From: Clostridium sp. 'White wine YQ'
Lineage (GTDB): Bacteria; Bacillota; Clostridia; Clostridiales; Clostridiaceae
Length of the DNA: 64,000 nt
Direction: 5' to 3'
Assembly (NCBI RefSeq): GCF_028728205.1
Contig: NZ_JAQYUU010000001.1
Span: 1,353,318-1,417,317 of the forward strand
The translations under genes were made by a program, and so were the position numbers. The notes beneath the pieces were generated by a model that saw nothing but the letters and a program-made list of their open reading frames with translations, ran no database searches and had not been told where the DNA came from. Positions 56,925 through 64,000 of the stretch are shown here, one piece after another. Every line of letters starts with the position of its first letter. Position 1 is the stretch's first letter.

Positions 56925-58423
56925 ATAGTAAAATAGGTAAAAGGATATTTATTATCACCTTATTAACACTAACAATTCTAGTTTCACTTATTTTAATTTT
57001 CCAAAAAAGTTTCTTTGAAAAATTCTATGTACAAGAAAAAACTAAAAATCTTAGTAATAACCTAGATACATTTAGTAGAAACAATTCTTTTAAGGGTGAT
57101 GATAGTACTACTTTGCTAGAATCAATGTATAAATTTCAAGAAGATAACAATGGCCAACTAGGAATATTATATCTAGATACATCTAAAGTATTTTTTCCTC
57201 CTAATACAAGGAGTGAATTTAAAAATCTATTTAGATCAATTTTTAATGGGCTAGCCTCTGATAAAACTACTGTTAATTCATTGATTTCTTCAGGTAAAGT
57301 AAAAACAGAAACATACTATAGTGAAGAATTAGACACTAATATAATAGTATCAGCTTGTCCAATGTCACTGAATTACAAATATGATTCTATTCTTATTGCC
57401 GTTTCCACTGTTCACCCAATTAGAGAAGCTTCAAGTGTATTATCTTCATTTATCCCATACTTTATAGCTGTCTCTTTATTAGTTGCCGTACTATATTCAG
57501 TTATTTTATCTAGATATATAGCAAATCCACTTATAAAGCTTAATAGAATTGCAGCTAAAATGAGTAACATGGATTTTTCAGAAAGATATACTCCTAAAGA
57601 TAATGATGAAATAAACAATCTAGGAGAAACTTTAAACTTCTTGTCTTCTAACTTAAGTAATGCACTAGAAGAGCTTAAAAGCAAGAATTTATCTCTCCAG
57701 AATGAAGTTGAAAGGGAACGAGAGATTGAGGAAATGAGAAAAAACTTTATCGCAAATGTTTCCCATGAATTAAAAACCCCTATTGGAATAATAGAGGGAT
57801 ATGCCGAGGGGCTGAGGGATGGCGTATTGAAGGATCCTGATGGAAATTACTTCAATATCATAATTGATGAAGCTCATAAGATGAATAAACTCGTTATGGA
57901 TATGCTAGAGTTATCTAAGCTTCAATCCGGAGTATTAAAACCTAAGTTTGAAAGTTTCAACCTAATAAGAATGATAAATTTATCTCTTAGAAAATATGAA
58001 GGTTTGATAAATGAAAAAAATCTATCAATAAACTTTAAACCTTCTTTTGAATATCTTTACGTAATTGGTGATACTTTTCAGATTGAACAAGTATTAAGTA
58101 ACTTTATAACTAATGCAATAAAATACACTCCTAACAATGAGGAGATAATTATCTCTTTAGAAAAGTTAAATGAATCAATCCTTGTATCCATAGAAAATTT
58201 AGGTGCATCTATTGCCCCAGAAGAGCTTGATAATATATGGAATAAGTTCTATAAGGTTGATAAATCAGGTAAGCGTGATGGAAATTCATCTGGATTAGGA
58301 CTGTCTATTACAAGAGGCATATTAGATCTGCATAAAAGTTCTTACGGTATTAAAAATACTGAAAAAGGTGTTTTAGCTTTTTTCACATTAGAAATTTCAA
58401 AAGAAACCGAATATGAAGATTAA
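56921..58423 (+). CDS. sensor histidine kinase
   Basis: The 500-residue membrane kinase has two membrane helices (about 8-28 and 178-199) with an extracellular sensor of about 150 residues, a HAMP segment (about 198-250), HisKA with His 282 (NVSHELKTP), and the HATPase domain with N box (NFITNAIKYTP) and GLGLSI. It responds to an unknown outside signal and phosphorylates the regulator encoded just upstream. The pair has no adjacent transporter or target gene that would suggest the signal. Confidence 0.93.
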   Translation: MNSKIGKRIFIITLLTLTILVSLILIFQKSFFEKFYVQEKTKNLSNNLDTFSRNNSFKGDDSTTLLESMYKFQEDNNGQLGILYLDTSKVFFPPNTRSEFKNLFRSIFNGLASDKTTVNSLISSGKVKTETYYSEELDTNIIVSACPMSLNYKYDSILIAVSTVHPIREASSVLSSFIPYFIAVSLLVAVLYSVILSRYIANPLIKLNRIAAKMSNMDFSERYTPKDNDEINNLGETLNFLSSNLSNALEELKSKNLSLQNEVEREREIEEMRKNFIANVSHELKTPIGIIEGYAEGLRDGVLKDPDGNYFNIIIDEAHKMNKLVMDMLELSKLQSGVLKPKFESFNLIRMINLSLRKYEGLINEKNLSINFKPSFEYLYVIGDTFQIEQVLSNFITNAIKYTPNNEEIIISLEKLNESILVSIENLGASIAPEELDNIWNKFYKVDKSGKRDGNSSGLGLSITRGILDLHKSSYGIKNTEKGVLAFFTLEISKETEYED

Positions 58424-58452
58424 AAAGAAGAAGCCTAGGCTTCTTCTTTTTT
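58422..58452. terminator. bidirectional terminator
   Basis: A perfect palindrome AAAAAGAAGAAGCC/GGCTTCTTCTTTTT begins at the kinase stop and lies 40 bases past the convergent reductase stop. Confidence 0.88.
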
Positions 58453-58492
58453 ATAATCATTTCATAAGTAAACTTTTTAGCTTTTATTTAAT

Positions 58493-59236
58493 CTATAAAA
58501 AGCCCCCATCTATTGAGATTATTTGTCCAGTTATATATCTACTTTCATCACTTGATAAATAACTAACTAAATCTCCAACTTCTTTTCCTTCCCCAAATCT
58601 GCCGAGCGGAATTTCTTCTTCTAATTCCTCTCTTTCTTCTTTATTCATCCATTTATTCATTTCTGTTTCTATAACCCCTGGTGCAACTGCATTTACTCTT
58701 ATATTCGCAGAACCCATTTCTTTTGCTAAAGATTTTGTAAATAAATTTATTGCCCCTTTTGTTGAAGAATAAATTACCTCACAAGACGCTCCTGCTATTC
58801 CCCACATGGAGGAAATATTTATAATACTTCCTCTTCTTTCAGATAACATATGCGGAATAACAACATGCGACATATTAAATACTCCCTTGATATTTACATC
58901 TATTAAAGAGTCCATTTCTTCTACTTTTGTATCCATAAATAATCCTATTTTTGAAATGCCTGCATTATTTACTAGTATATCTATTCTTTTAAACACATTA
59001 AGAGTCTTATCAACTATATATTGGCAATCATTATAATTTGCAACATTCCCTTTTACTATATAACTATCCCCTCCAAGTGCCTTTATCTTCTCTTGTGTGT
59101 CAATTGCCCCTTTTTCATCACTGTTATAATTTATAATTATATTTGCACCTTTTTCTGCCAAACTAATTGCAATAGATTTTCCTATTCCTTTTGATGCCCC
59201 AGTAACAATTGCTACTTTACCTTTTAAATTACTCAT
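58493..59236 (-). CDS. SDR-family reductase, YmfI-like
   Basis: The 247-residue short-chain dehydrogenase shows GASKGIGKSIA, NNAG, and the catalytic Ser-Tyr-Lys in SSMWGIAGASCEVIYSSTKG. It resembles FabG but the SSMWG...SCEV stretch is typical of YmfI, the reductase that converts the 5-aminopentanone group on elongation factor P Lys 32 in Bacillus. Neither efp nor fatty-acid genes are nearby, so that role is inferred from sequence only; a FabG-like reductase is the alternative. AGGAGG precedes the ATG. Confidence 0.75.
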   Translation of the reverse strand: MSNLKGKVAIVTGASKGIGKSIAISLAEKGANIIINYNSDEKGAIDTQEKIKALGGDSYIVKGNVANYNDCQYIVDKTLNVFKRIDILVNNAGISKIGLFMDTKVEEMDSLIDVNIKGVFNMSHVVIPHMLSERRGSIINISSMWGIAGASCEVIYSSTKGAINLFTKSLAKEMGSANIRVNAVAPGVIETEMNKWMNKEEREELEEEIPLGRFGEGKEVGDLVSYLSSDESRYITGQIISIDGGFL

Positions 59237-59256
59237 TTTTCCTCCTAGTTGTATAA

Positions 59257-60180
59257 CTATAAAATTTCTTTTATAACCCTCTCAGCATTTTTATAAAATA
59301 TTTTTTCTATCTCATTTTCCTTAAATCCATTCTTAATAAGAGCTTCCTTAAGCAAAGGCATTTTAGAAACATCTTCTATTTCCACCTTATTCTCTATTCC
59401 ATCAAAATCACTGCCTAAGGCTATAACTTCAATTCCCCCTACATTTCGAATATGTTTGATATGAGCAATAATATCATCTATTTTAGATACTTCGCTTTTT
59501 CCTAAAAACCAAGAGCAGAAATTCATACCCATTACTCCTCCAGTATTCCCTAGTATTTTTATCATGTCATCAGTTAAATTTCTAGGATGATTACATATTT
59601 CTCTAGCATTTGAATGGGAAGCAATAAATGGTTTTTTCGAATATTTATAAACATCATAAAAGCCTCCATCAGAGAGATGAGATGTATCAATGAGCATGCC
59701 TAATTCATTCATTTTATTAACTACTTCTATACCAAATTCCTTAAGTCCTTTATTCATAAATTCTTTTTTATAATTTGGATATCCAATAGAGTTCTCATAA
59801 TTCCAGGTTAATGTAATTCCTCTAATTCCTAAATTATATACTTCTATTAAATTATCTATATCTCCTTTTATTACTTCTCCTTCTTCAATCGTAAAAAGTG
59901 CTCCAATTTTATCACTATATAAATTCTTGTAACCAGTTACTTCATTAATTTTGTCTTTATTAATATTTAATTCTTTTTGAAAGTTAATAAACATACTTTT
60001 AAACTCTTGAAAAGGATCTTCTACCTTTTCTAAATTTATAAAGAACGCAAAAAACTGACATAATGCTTCTCCTTTAATTAGTTTATCTATATCCACAGAT
60101 CCACTACTCTTTTTAAGCGACTCGCTCCTATTTTTATATAAAAATGATGGTGTATCACAATGCATATCTATAAATTTCAT
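59257..60180 (-). CDS. M19-family membrane dipeptidase
   Basis: The 307-residue protein has the M19 zinc ligands and motifs: DMHCDTPS near the N-terminus, IEEGEVI, IDTSHLSD, ASHSNAREICNHPRN and LGSDFDG. It hydrolyses dipeptides, often including D-amino-acid types. No membrane anchor is visible. The frame opens with TTG at 60192, which overlaps the ribosome site; the ATG at 60180 follows GGAGGAAGAA. Same strand as the phosphoesterase gene (18 bases after it) and the reductase gene, so likely one transcript. Confidence 0.88.
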   Translation of the reverse strand: MKFIDMHCDTPSFLYKNRSESLKKSSGSVDIDKLIKGEALCQFFAFFINLEKVEDPFQEFKSMFINFQKELNINKDKINEVTGYKNLYSDKIGALFTIEEGEVIKGDIDNLIEVYNLGIRGITLTWNYENSIGYPNYKKEFMNKGLKEFGIEVVNKMNELGMLIDTSHLSDGGFYDVYKYSKKPFIASHSNAREICNHPRNLTDDMIKILGNTGGVMGMNFCSWFLGKSEVSKIDDIIAHIKHIRNVGGIEVIALGSDFDGIENKVEIEDVSKMPLLKEALIKNGFKENEIEKIFYKNAERVIKEIL

Positions 60181-60198
60181 TTCTTCCTCCAATAATAT

Positions 60199-61050
60199 TT
60201 ATAATTCTTTTCTGGATAAAACTATCCTATTATCTAATTCTATATCTAAAGTCCATTTAATTAATTTAAATCTTTGATTTTCATACTCTAAGGTGGTAAT
60301 ATGGTTTGGAAATACACAACACCCATCATTATAATACTCTCCTGTCTTTAAATCACTTATTCTGCTGCTATGTGTATGTCCTGCTATAATCCTCTTATTA
60401 TTTTTTGTACACCACTCTATTATCCTACTATCTATTTTATTTCTTTTAGAAATATTTCTTGCTGGAGATATAGGCGTCTTAATTCCAAAGGTTTGCAATT
60501 TACTCCATACACTCCTCAATAAAAACCGTGAAAGCAACCATAGATCACTATTAAAAAAATCCACTTGATGTCCATGTATTACTAGGTATTCATTTTCTCC
60601 ATCTACTAACTTAATTCCTTCATATATTTCACTTTCATTATACAAATCCATAAGTACTTTGTAAAAAGCTTCATTCTTACTGAAATTAATTATTCTTGTT
60701 AACTTTTTCTTATTCTTCTTTATCATATCATGATTTCCCCATATAAGATAAAGGTCCTTTCTTTTCTTAAACTTAAGAAGAATTTCAAAAATATCTTTAT
60801 AAACAAACCCTATATCTCTAAAATCTTTATTTTCCCAAAGTTCGTCGCCATCTCCAATTTCTATTAGTTTAAATTTATTTTTCAAATAATAGTTTAAGGC
60901 TCCTTTATATATATTATAATTCTGTATTAAACTATCTCTATAGCTTCCATCACCTCTATGACAATCACTTATAAATACAAACTTATCTCTTGGCTCTAAC
61001 TCTACTATTTTAGAATTACAGCATAGATTATCTAATCTTTTATTGTACAT
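60199..61050 (-). CDS. calcineurin-like metallophosphoesterase
   Basis: The 283-residue protein shows the metallophosphoesterase motifs in order: ISDCHRGDG, IGDGDELWE, WGNHDM, VIHGHQVDF and AGHTHSS, so two metal ions are likely bound. UDP-diacylglucosamine hydrolase LpxH-like proteins are distant relatives, but Gram-positives lack that pathway; the substrate is unknown. The frame runs to 61131, but the ATG at 61050 follows GAGGAAAAT and starts near where the fold begins, so the 27-residue extension is left out. Confidence 0.82.
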   Translation of the reverse strand: MYNKRLDNLCCNSKIVELEPRDKFVFISDCHRGDGSYRDSLIQNYNIYKGALNYYLKNKFKLIEIGDGDELWENKDFRDIGFVYKDIFEILLKFKKRKDLYLIWGNHDMIKKNKKKLTRIINFSKNEAFYKVLMDLYNESEIYEGIKLVDGENEYLVIHGHQVDFFNSDLWLLSRFLLRSVWSKLQTFGIKTPISPARNISKRNKIDSRIIEWCTKNNKRIIAGHTHSSRISDLKTGEYYNDGCCVFPNHITTLEYENQRFKLIKWTLDIELDNRIVLSRKEL

Positions 61051-61158
61051 ATTTTCCTCATTAATTATTAATATCATTATACTATATGAAAAAGATTTAC
61101 TTCTAGGCACTGTGAAGATAATTATTCTCATTAGTTATGATATTTTGAGCAAAATAAA

Positions 61159-61184
61159 AATCACCATAAATTTATATGGTGATT
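61159..61184 (-). terminator. terminator after glyA
   Basis: AATCACCATA and TATGGTGATT pair around a 6-base loop, 12 bases past the glyA stop. The minus strand continues TTTTTATTTTGC. Confidence 0.85.
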
Positions 61185-61196
61185 CTAAAATCAATC

Positions 61197-62432
61197 TTAA
61201 TTATATAGTGGATGTTTTTCACATAAAGCTCTAACTCTAGCCTTAGCTTCTTTTAAATCCTCATCTTTATTTTCAATAACATAGCTAATTATAGAAGCTA
61301 TTTCTTTCATATCTTCCTTACCAAAACCTCTTGTTGTTACTGCTGCGGTACCAATTCTTATTCCAGAAGTTACAAAAGGACTTCTTGTTTCATTTGGTAC
61401 TGTATTTTTATTAACAGTAATTCCTACTGTATCTAGCAATTTTTCAGCTTCCTTACCAGTAATGTCTTTATTATTTAAATCTAATAATATTAGATGATTA
61501 TCAGTTCCATTTGATACTATCTTAAATCCATTTTTAACAAGTTCTTCAGATAAAACAGCGCAATTTTCTACAACATTTTTTCCGTATTCTTTAAAAGATG
61601 GATCTAATGCTTCCTTTAAACAAACTGCCTTAGCAGCAATAATATGCATTAAAGGGCCTCCTTGCATACCAGGGAAAATACTTTTATCAAGATCCTTAGC
61701 ATATTTTTCTTTGCAAAGAATAAGTCCTCCTCTAGGTCCTCTTAGTGTTTTATGTGTTGTAGTTGTAACAAAGTCTGCATATGGAACTGGACTTGGATGT
61801 ACTCCAGCTGCAACTAATCCAGCAATATGAGCCATATCAACCATAAATAAAGCTCCAACTTCGTCAGCAATTTCCTTAAATCTCTTAAAATCTATTATTC
61901 TTGAATAAGCTGATGCACCTGCAACTATAAGTTTAGGCTTATGTTCTAATGCCAACCTTCTTACTTCATCATAATTAATAGTTTCAGTTTCTTTATCAAC
62001 TCCATATGATACAAAATTAAATAATTTTCCTGAAAAGTTAACTGGTGAACCATGAGTTAAATGCCCACCATGGCTTAAATTCATTCCTAATACTGTATCT
62101 CCTGGATTCAAAATTGTGAAATAAACTGCCATATTTGCTTGTGAACCTGAATGAGGTTGAACATTTGCATGCTCTGCTCCAAAAAGTTCTTTAGCTCTTT
62201 CTATGGCTAAAGATTCAACTTCATCAACAACATGACATCCACCATAATATCTTTTTGCTGGATATCCTTCTGCGTATTTATTAGTCAAATATGATCCCAT
62301 AGCTTCCATTACAGCTTTAGAAGTGAAATTCTCAGAAGCAATAAGTTCAATTCCATATTGTTGCCTGTCTAACTCCTTATTAATAAGGTCTAGGATATCA
62401 CTATCCATTTCTTTTAAATTTGTAAAGTTCAT
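61197..62432 (-). CDS. glyA: serine hydroxymethyltransferase
   Basis: The 411-residue PLP enzyme is full length: [34 protein letters not shown], and Schiff-base Lys 228 ([14 protein letters not shown]). It moves the hydroxymethyl group of serine to tetrahydrofolate, giving glycine and the main one-carbon supply, in line with the folate role of folC in this window. GGGGTG precedes the ATG. Monocistronic, divergent from the ThrE-type exporter genes. No riboswitch is visible in the 140-base leader. Confidence 0.97.
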   Translation of the reverse strand: MNFTNLKEMDSDILDLINKELDRQQYGIELIASENFTSKAVMEAMGSYLTNKYAEGYPAKRYYGGCHVVDEVESLAIERAKELFGAEHANVQPHSGSQANMAVYFTILNPGDTVLGMNLSHGGHLTHGSPVNFSGKLFNFVSYGVDKETETINYDEVRRLALEHKPKLIVAGASAYSRIIDFKRFKEIADEVGALFMVDMAHIAGLVAAGVHPSPVPYADFVTTTTHKTLRGPRGGLILCKEKYAKDLDKSIFPGMQGGPLMHIIAAKAVCLKEALDPSFKEYGKNVVENCAVLSEELVKNGFKIVSNGTDNHLILLDLNNKDITGKEAEKLLDTVGITVNKNTVPNETRSPFVTSGIRIGTAAVTTRGFGKEDMKEIASIISYVIENKDEDLKEAKARVRALCEKHPLYN

Positions 62433-62508
62433 ATTAACACCCCAATTTCTTAAAATTTACGTTACATATTTTATTTTATCATACGAAAACATAAAAATAA
62501 ATTAATAG

Positions 62509-62536
62509 TTGAAGTTAAAGGGTTATATGCTATAAT
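62509..62536 (+). promoter_or_regulatory. promoter of the ThrE-type exporter operon
   Basis: TTGAAG (62509-62514), 16 bases, TATAAT (62531-62536), with TGC before it, an extended -10. Confidence 0.72.
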
Positions 62537-62574
62537 TTCATATGAAAAGAAATGTTTAACGGAGATATAAATTT

Positions 62575-63342
62575 ATGGATAGTAATAAAATATTACATGT
62601 GGCCACATATGCTGGTAGAATAATTTTAGAAAATGGCGGCGAAACCTATAGAGTCGAAGAAACCATAAATAGAATATGTCAAGCTTTTGGTATGGAGGAC
62701 GCTGACAGTTTTGTAACACCAACAGGAATAATGGCGTCTGCTTTTCACACAGAAAGAGGTACATTTTCACTTGTGAGAAGAGTTAGATCTAGAACTGTTA
62801 ACCTTCAAAAAGTTCATGAAGTAAACGACTTATCAAGAAATATTCTTGTAAAAAACATGACCGTACTAGAAGTTTTAGACGAACTAAAGAGAATAGATAA
62901 ATCTAAAAGATATGATGATAAAACAACTATATTCTTTTCAGCTTTAGGTGCTGGAGCATTCTCTATGCTTTTTGGAGGAAATATAAAAGATTTTGTAGCT
63001 GCTTTTATTATAGGTATTGTAATAAAATATTTTTCAATTGTGAGTAGCTCTCTTTCAATTAATGATTTTTTCACAAACAGCATATCTGGAGCTATAACAG
63101 CCATTATGGCTTTAATTTTCATAAAATTTAATATTGCATCTAATTTAGATATGACAATAATTGGAGCCATTATGCTTCTTGTGCCCGGTCTTGCTATTAC
63201 AAATGCAATTCGTGATACTATTGCAGGAGATTTTGTTTCTGGGTTAACAAGGGCTGCTGAAGCCTTTCTTGTTGCTATAGCAATAGCTGTAGGTTCCGGA
63301 ATTGTATTAAGCTTTTGGTTTAAGTTTTATGGAGGTATATAA
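62575..63342 (+). CDS. threonine/serine exporter, N-terminal subunit (DUF1212, YjjP-like)
   Basis: The 255-residue protein has a soluble first half (about 1-110: ILENGGETYRVEETINRIC, VTPTGIMASAF) and about five membrane segments in the second half (LVPGLAITNAIRDTIAGDF is the family motif). It is the N-terminal half of the ThrE exporter fold, encoded separately, as in E. coli YjjP. The partner gene starts 2 bases after its stop. YjjPB exports succinate in E. coli while ThrE exports threonine, so the substrate is open. Confidence 0.87.
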   Translation: MDSNKILHVATYAGRIILENGGETYRVEETINRICQAFGMEDADSFVTPTGIMASAFHTERGTFSLVRRVRSRTVNLQKVHEVNDLSRNILVKNMTVLEVLDELKRIDKSKRYDDKTTIFFSALGAGAFSMLFGGNIKDFVAAFIIGIVIKYFSIVSSSLSINDFFTNSISGAITAIMALIFIKFNIASNLDMTIIGAIMLLVPGLAITNAIRDTIAGDFVSGLTRAAEAFLVAIAIAVGSGIVLSFWFKFYGGI

Positions 63343-63344
63343 TT

Positions 63345-63779
63345 ATGATTAAAGAAATTGTAGTATCTATAATTGCAACTTTCGGCTTTGGAATTATATT
63401 TAATATAAAAGGTAAGAATCTTGTTTTCGCTTCTTTAGGCGGCGGATTAGGTTGGCTGGTTTATAAATTATCTTTAACTCATTCAAATTCCGGTACTTTG
63501 GCTTTATTTATATCTTCTATTATTTTCTCTGCATATTCAGAAATATTAGCAAGAATATTAAAAAGTCCAGTAACTACCTTCATAATTTGTGCATTAATTC
63601 CTCTAGTTCCTGGTGGAGGAATGTATTATACAATGTATGAAATAGTCCAAGGGAATATTGATAAGTCTCTTGAGCTAGGACTTAATACTTTAGCTTCTGC
63701 AGGTACTTTAGCATTAGGTATTATTTTTGTTTCTTCAATAACTAGGATTATAATATCACCCAAACCGAGAAAAACTTAA
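63345..63779 (+). CDS. threonine/serine exporter, C-terminal subunit (DUF3815, YjjB-like)
   Basis: The 144-residue protein has four membrane segments. Key stretches are FGIIFNIKGKNLVFASLGGG and the family motif LIPLVPGGGMYYTMYEIVQG. It completes the ThrE-type exporter with the subunit encoded just upstream. GGAGGT lies before the ATG, inside the last codons of the first subunit, so translation is coupled. A terminator follows. Confidence 0.87.
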   Translation: MIKEIVVSIIATFGFGIIFNIKGKNLVFASLGGGLGWLVYKLSLTHSNSGTLALFISSIIFSAYSEILARILKSPVTTFIICALIPLVPGGGMYYTMYEIVQGNIDKSLELGLNTLASAGTLALGIIFVSSITRIIISPKPRKT

Positions 63780-63790
63780 ATAGAAGTAAA

Positions 63791-63830
63791 AAAGTGGGTG
63801 TCTCAAAACAAATCTTGAGACACCCACTTT
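63791..63830. terminator. bidirectional terminator
   Basis: AAAGTGGGTGTCTCAA and TTGAGACACCCACTTT form a 16-bp perfect stem, between the exporter gene and the convergent CsoR-type gene. Confidence 0.92.
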
Positions 63831-63832
63831 TA

Positions 63833-64000
63833 TTATTTCATGAAGGAATTAAGTGTTTTAATTAAATTCTCTAATCCTTCTTCCCCTTCACTATCTGGTT
63901 CTATTCCTATGCAGTTTCTTGCATAATCTTCTAATATTAATCCGCCAACTTTATTTATTGCTGCTCTAATAGCAGATATCTGAACCAACACATCCGAGCA
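63833..64000 (-). CDS. CsoR/FrmR/CstR-family repressor, C-terminal part (cut by window edge)
   Basis: 55 codons are in view, ending MK-stop; the start lies beyond the right edge. CSDVLVQISAIRAAINKVGG and LILEDYARNC match the DUF156 all-helical repressors that sense copper, formaldehyde or persulfide. The two cysteines of the family are present, but the histidine that completes the copper site (position -4 from the second Cys) is Tyr here. That pattern is closer to CstR-type persulfide sensors than to CsoR, though the sensor type needs the rest of the protein. Confidence 0.8.
   Translation of the reverse strand, partial: CSDVLVQISAIRAAINKVGGLILEDYARNCIGIEPDSEGEEGLENLIKTLNSFMK

Noticed and set aside
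61051..61131. 27-residue N-terminal extension of the phosphoesterase
   Set aside because: The extension has no ribosome site, while GAGGAAAAT precedes the ATG at 61050.
62433..62574. Glycine riboswitch before glyA
   Set aside because: The 140-base divergent region is too short and lacks the tandem aptamer pattern.

Overview
This is a stretch of low-GC (roughly 30 %), gene-dense chromosome from an endospore-forming, anaerobic Firmicute, most likely Clostridium sensu stricto. The signs are strong AGGAGG-type ribosome binding sites, frequent TTG and GTG starts, an alpha/beta-type small acid-soluble spore protein, a YtxC-like sporulation protein, T-box leaders, the infC-rpmI-rplT operon with its leader, and a very large 2-hydroxyacyl-CoA dehydratase-type activator. 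No phage genes, transposases, CRISPR array, rRNA or integration site were seen. Most of the window is core chromosome.

Layout. 1-5200: a minus-strand cell-surface polysaccharide block (TPR protein, WecG/TagA transferase, MurJ-like flippase, two GT4 glycosyltransferases, the last cut by the window edge), preceded by phosphoglucomutase pgcA. 7200-9900: ribosomal bL25, a divergent Orn/Lys/Arg decarboxylase, and a DUF523 protein. 9.9-15.4 kb: mutS2, a U32 peptidase-family protein and zapA. 15.6-21.7 kb: pheT-pheS behind a Phe T-box, a TrmH-family methyltransferase, then rplT-rpmI-infC behind an L20-type leader; infC starts with AUU. 21.7-25.7 kb: ytxC, a DUF6873-like gene, a single tRNA-Cys, hslO, a methyltransferase and a spore protein. 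25.8-28.6 kb: asd-dapA-dapB for lysine/diaminopimelate. 28.6-34.3 kb: the oppBCDFA peptide importer. 34.8-37.3 kb: a PatA-like aminotransferase coupled to a corrinoid adenosyltransferase, divergent from dapH. 37.4-44.5 kb: a two-OB-fold SSB, a DUF4364 regulator, a beta-propeller protein, LTA synthase with a small membrane protein, folC and a Cof phosphatase. 44.6-52 kb: valS behind a Val T-box, and the 1421-residue activator protein. 52-58.4 kb: a small TPR gene between two copies of a structured repeat, a transglutaminase membrane protein, recX, an M16 peptidase and a two-component system. 58.4-64 kb: a YmfI-like reductase, an M19 dipeptidase, a phosphoesterase, glyA, a split ThrE-type exporter and the end of a CsoR/CstR-type repressor.

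Working together. The asd-dapA-dapB operon and dapH supply most of the acetylated diaminopimelate route, and the aminotransferase beside dapH is a reasonable candidate for the PatA step. Surface polymer synthesis (pgcA, TagA/MurJ/GT4, LTA synthase) recurs across the window. Translation genes are controlled by leader RNAs.

The most unusual material is non-coding. Two dispersed repeat families are present in two copies each: family A (about 100 bp, near 15.5 and 20.3 kb) and family B (about 200 bp, near 52.1 and 52.8 kb). Both fold into nested hairpins, and the copies differ by paired, compensating changes. This suggests that RNA or DNA structure is being kept. I do not recognise either family.
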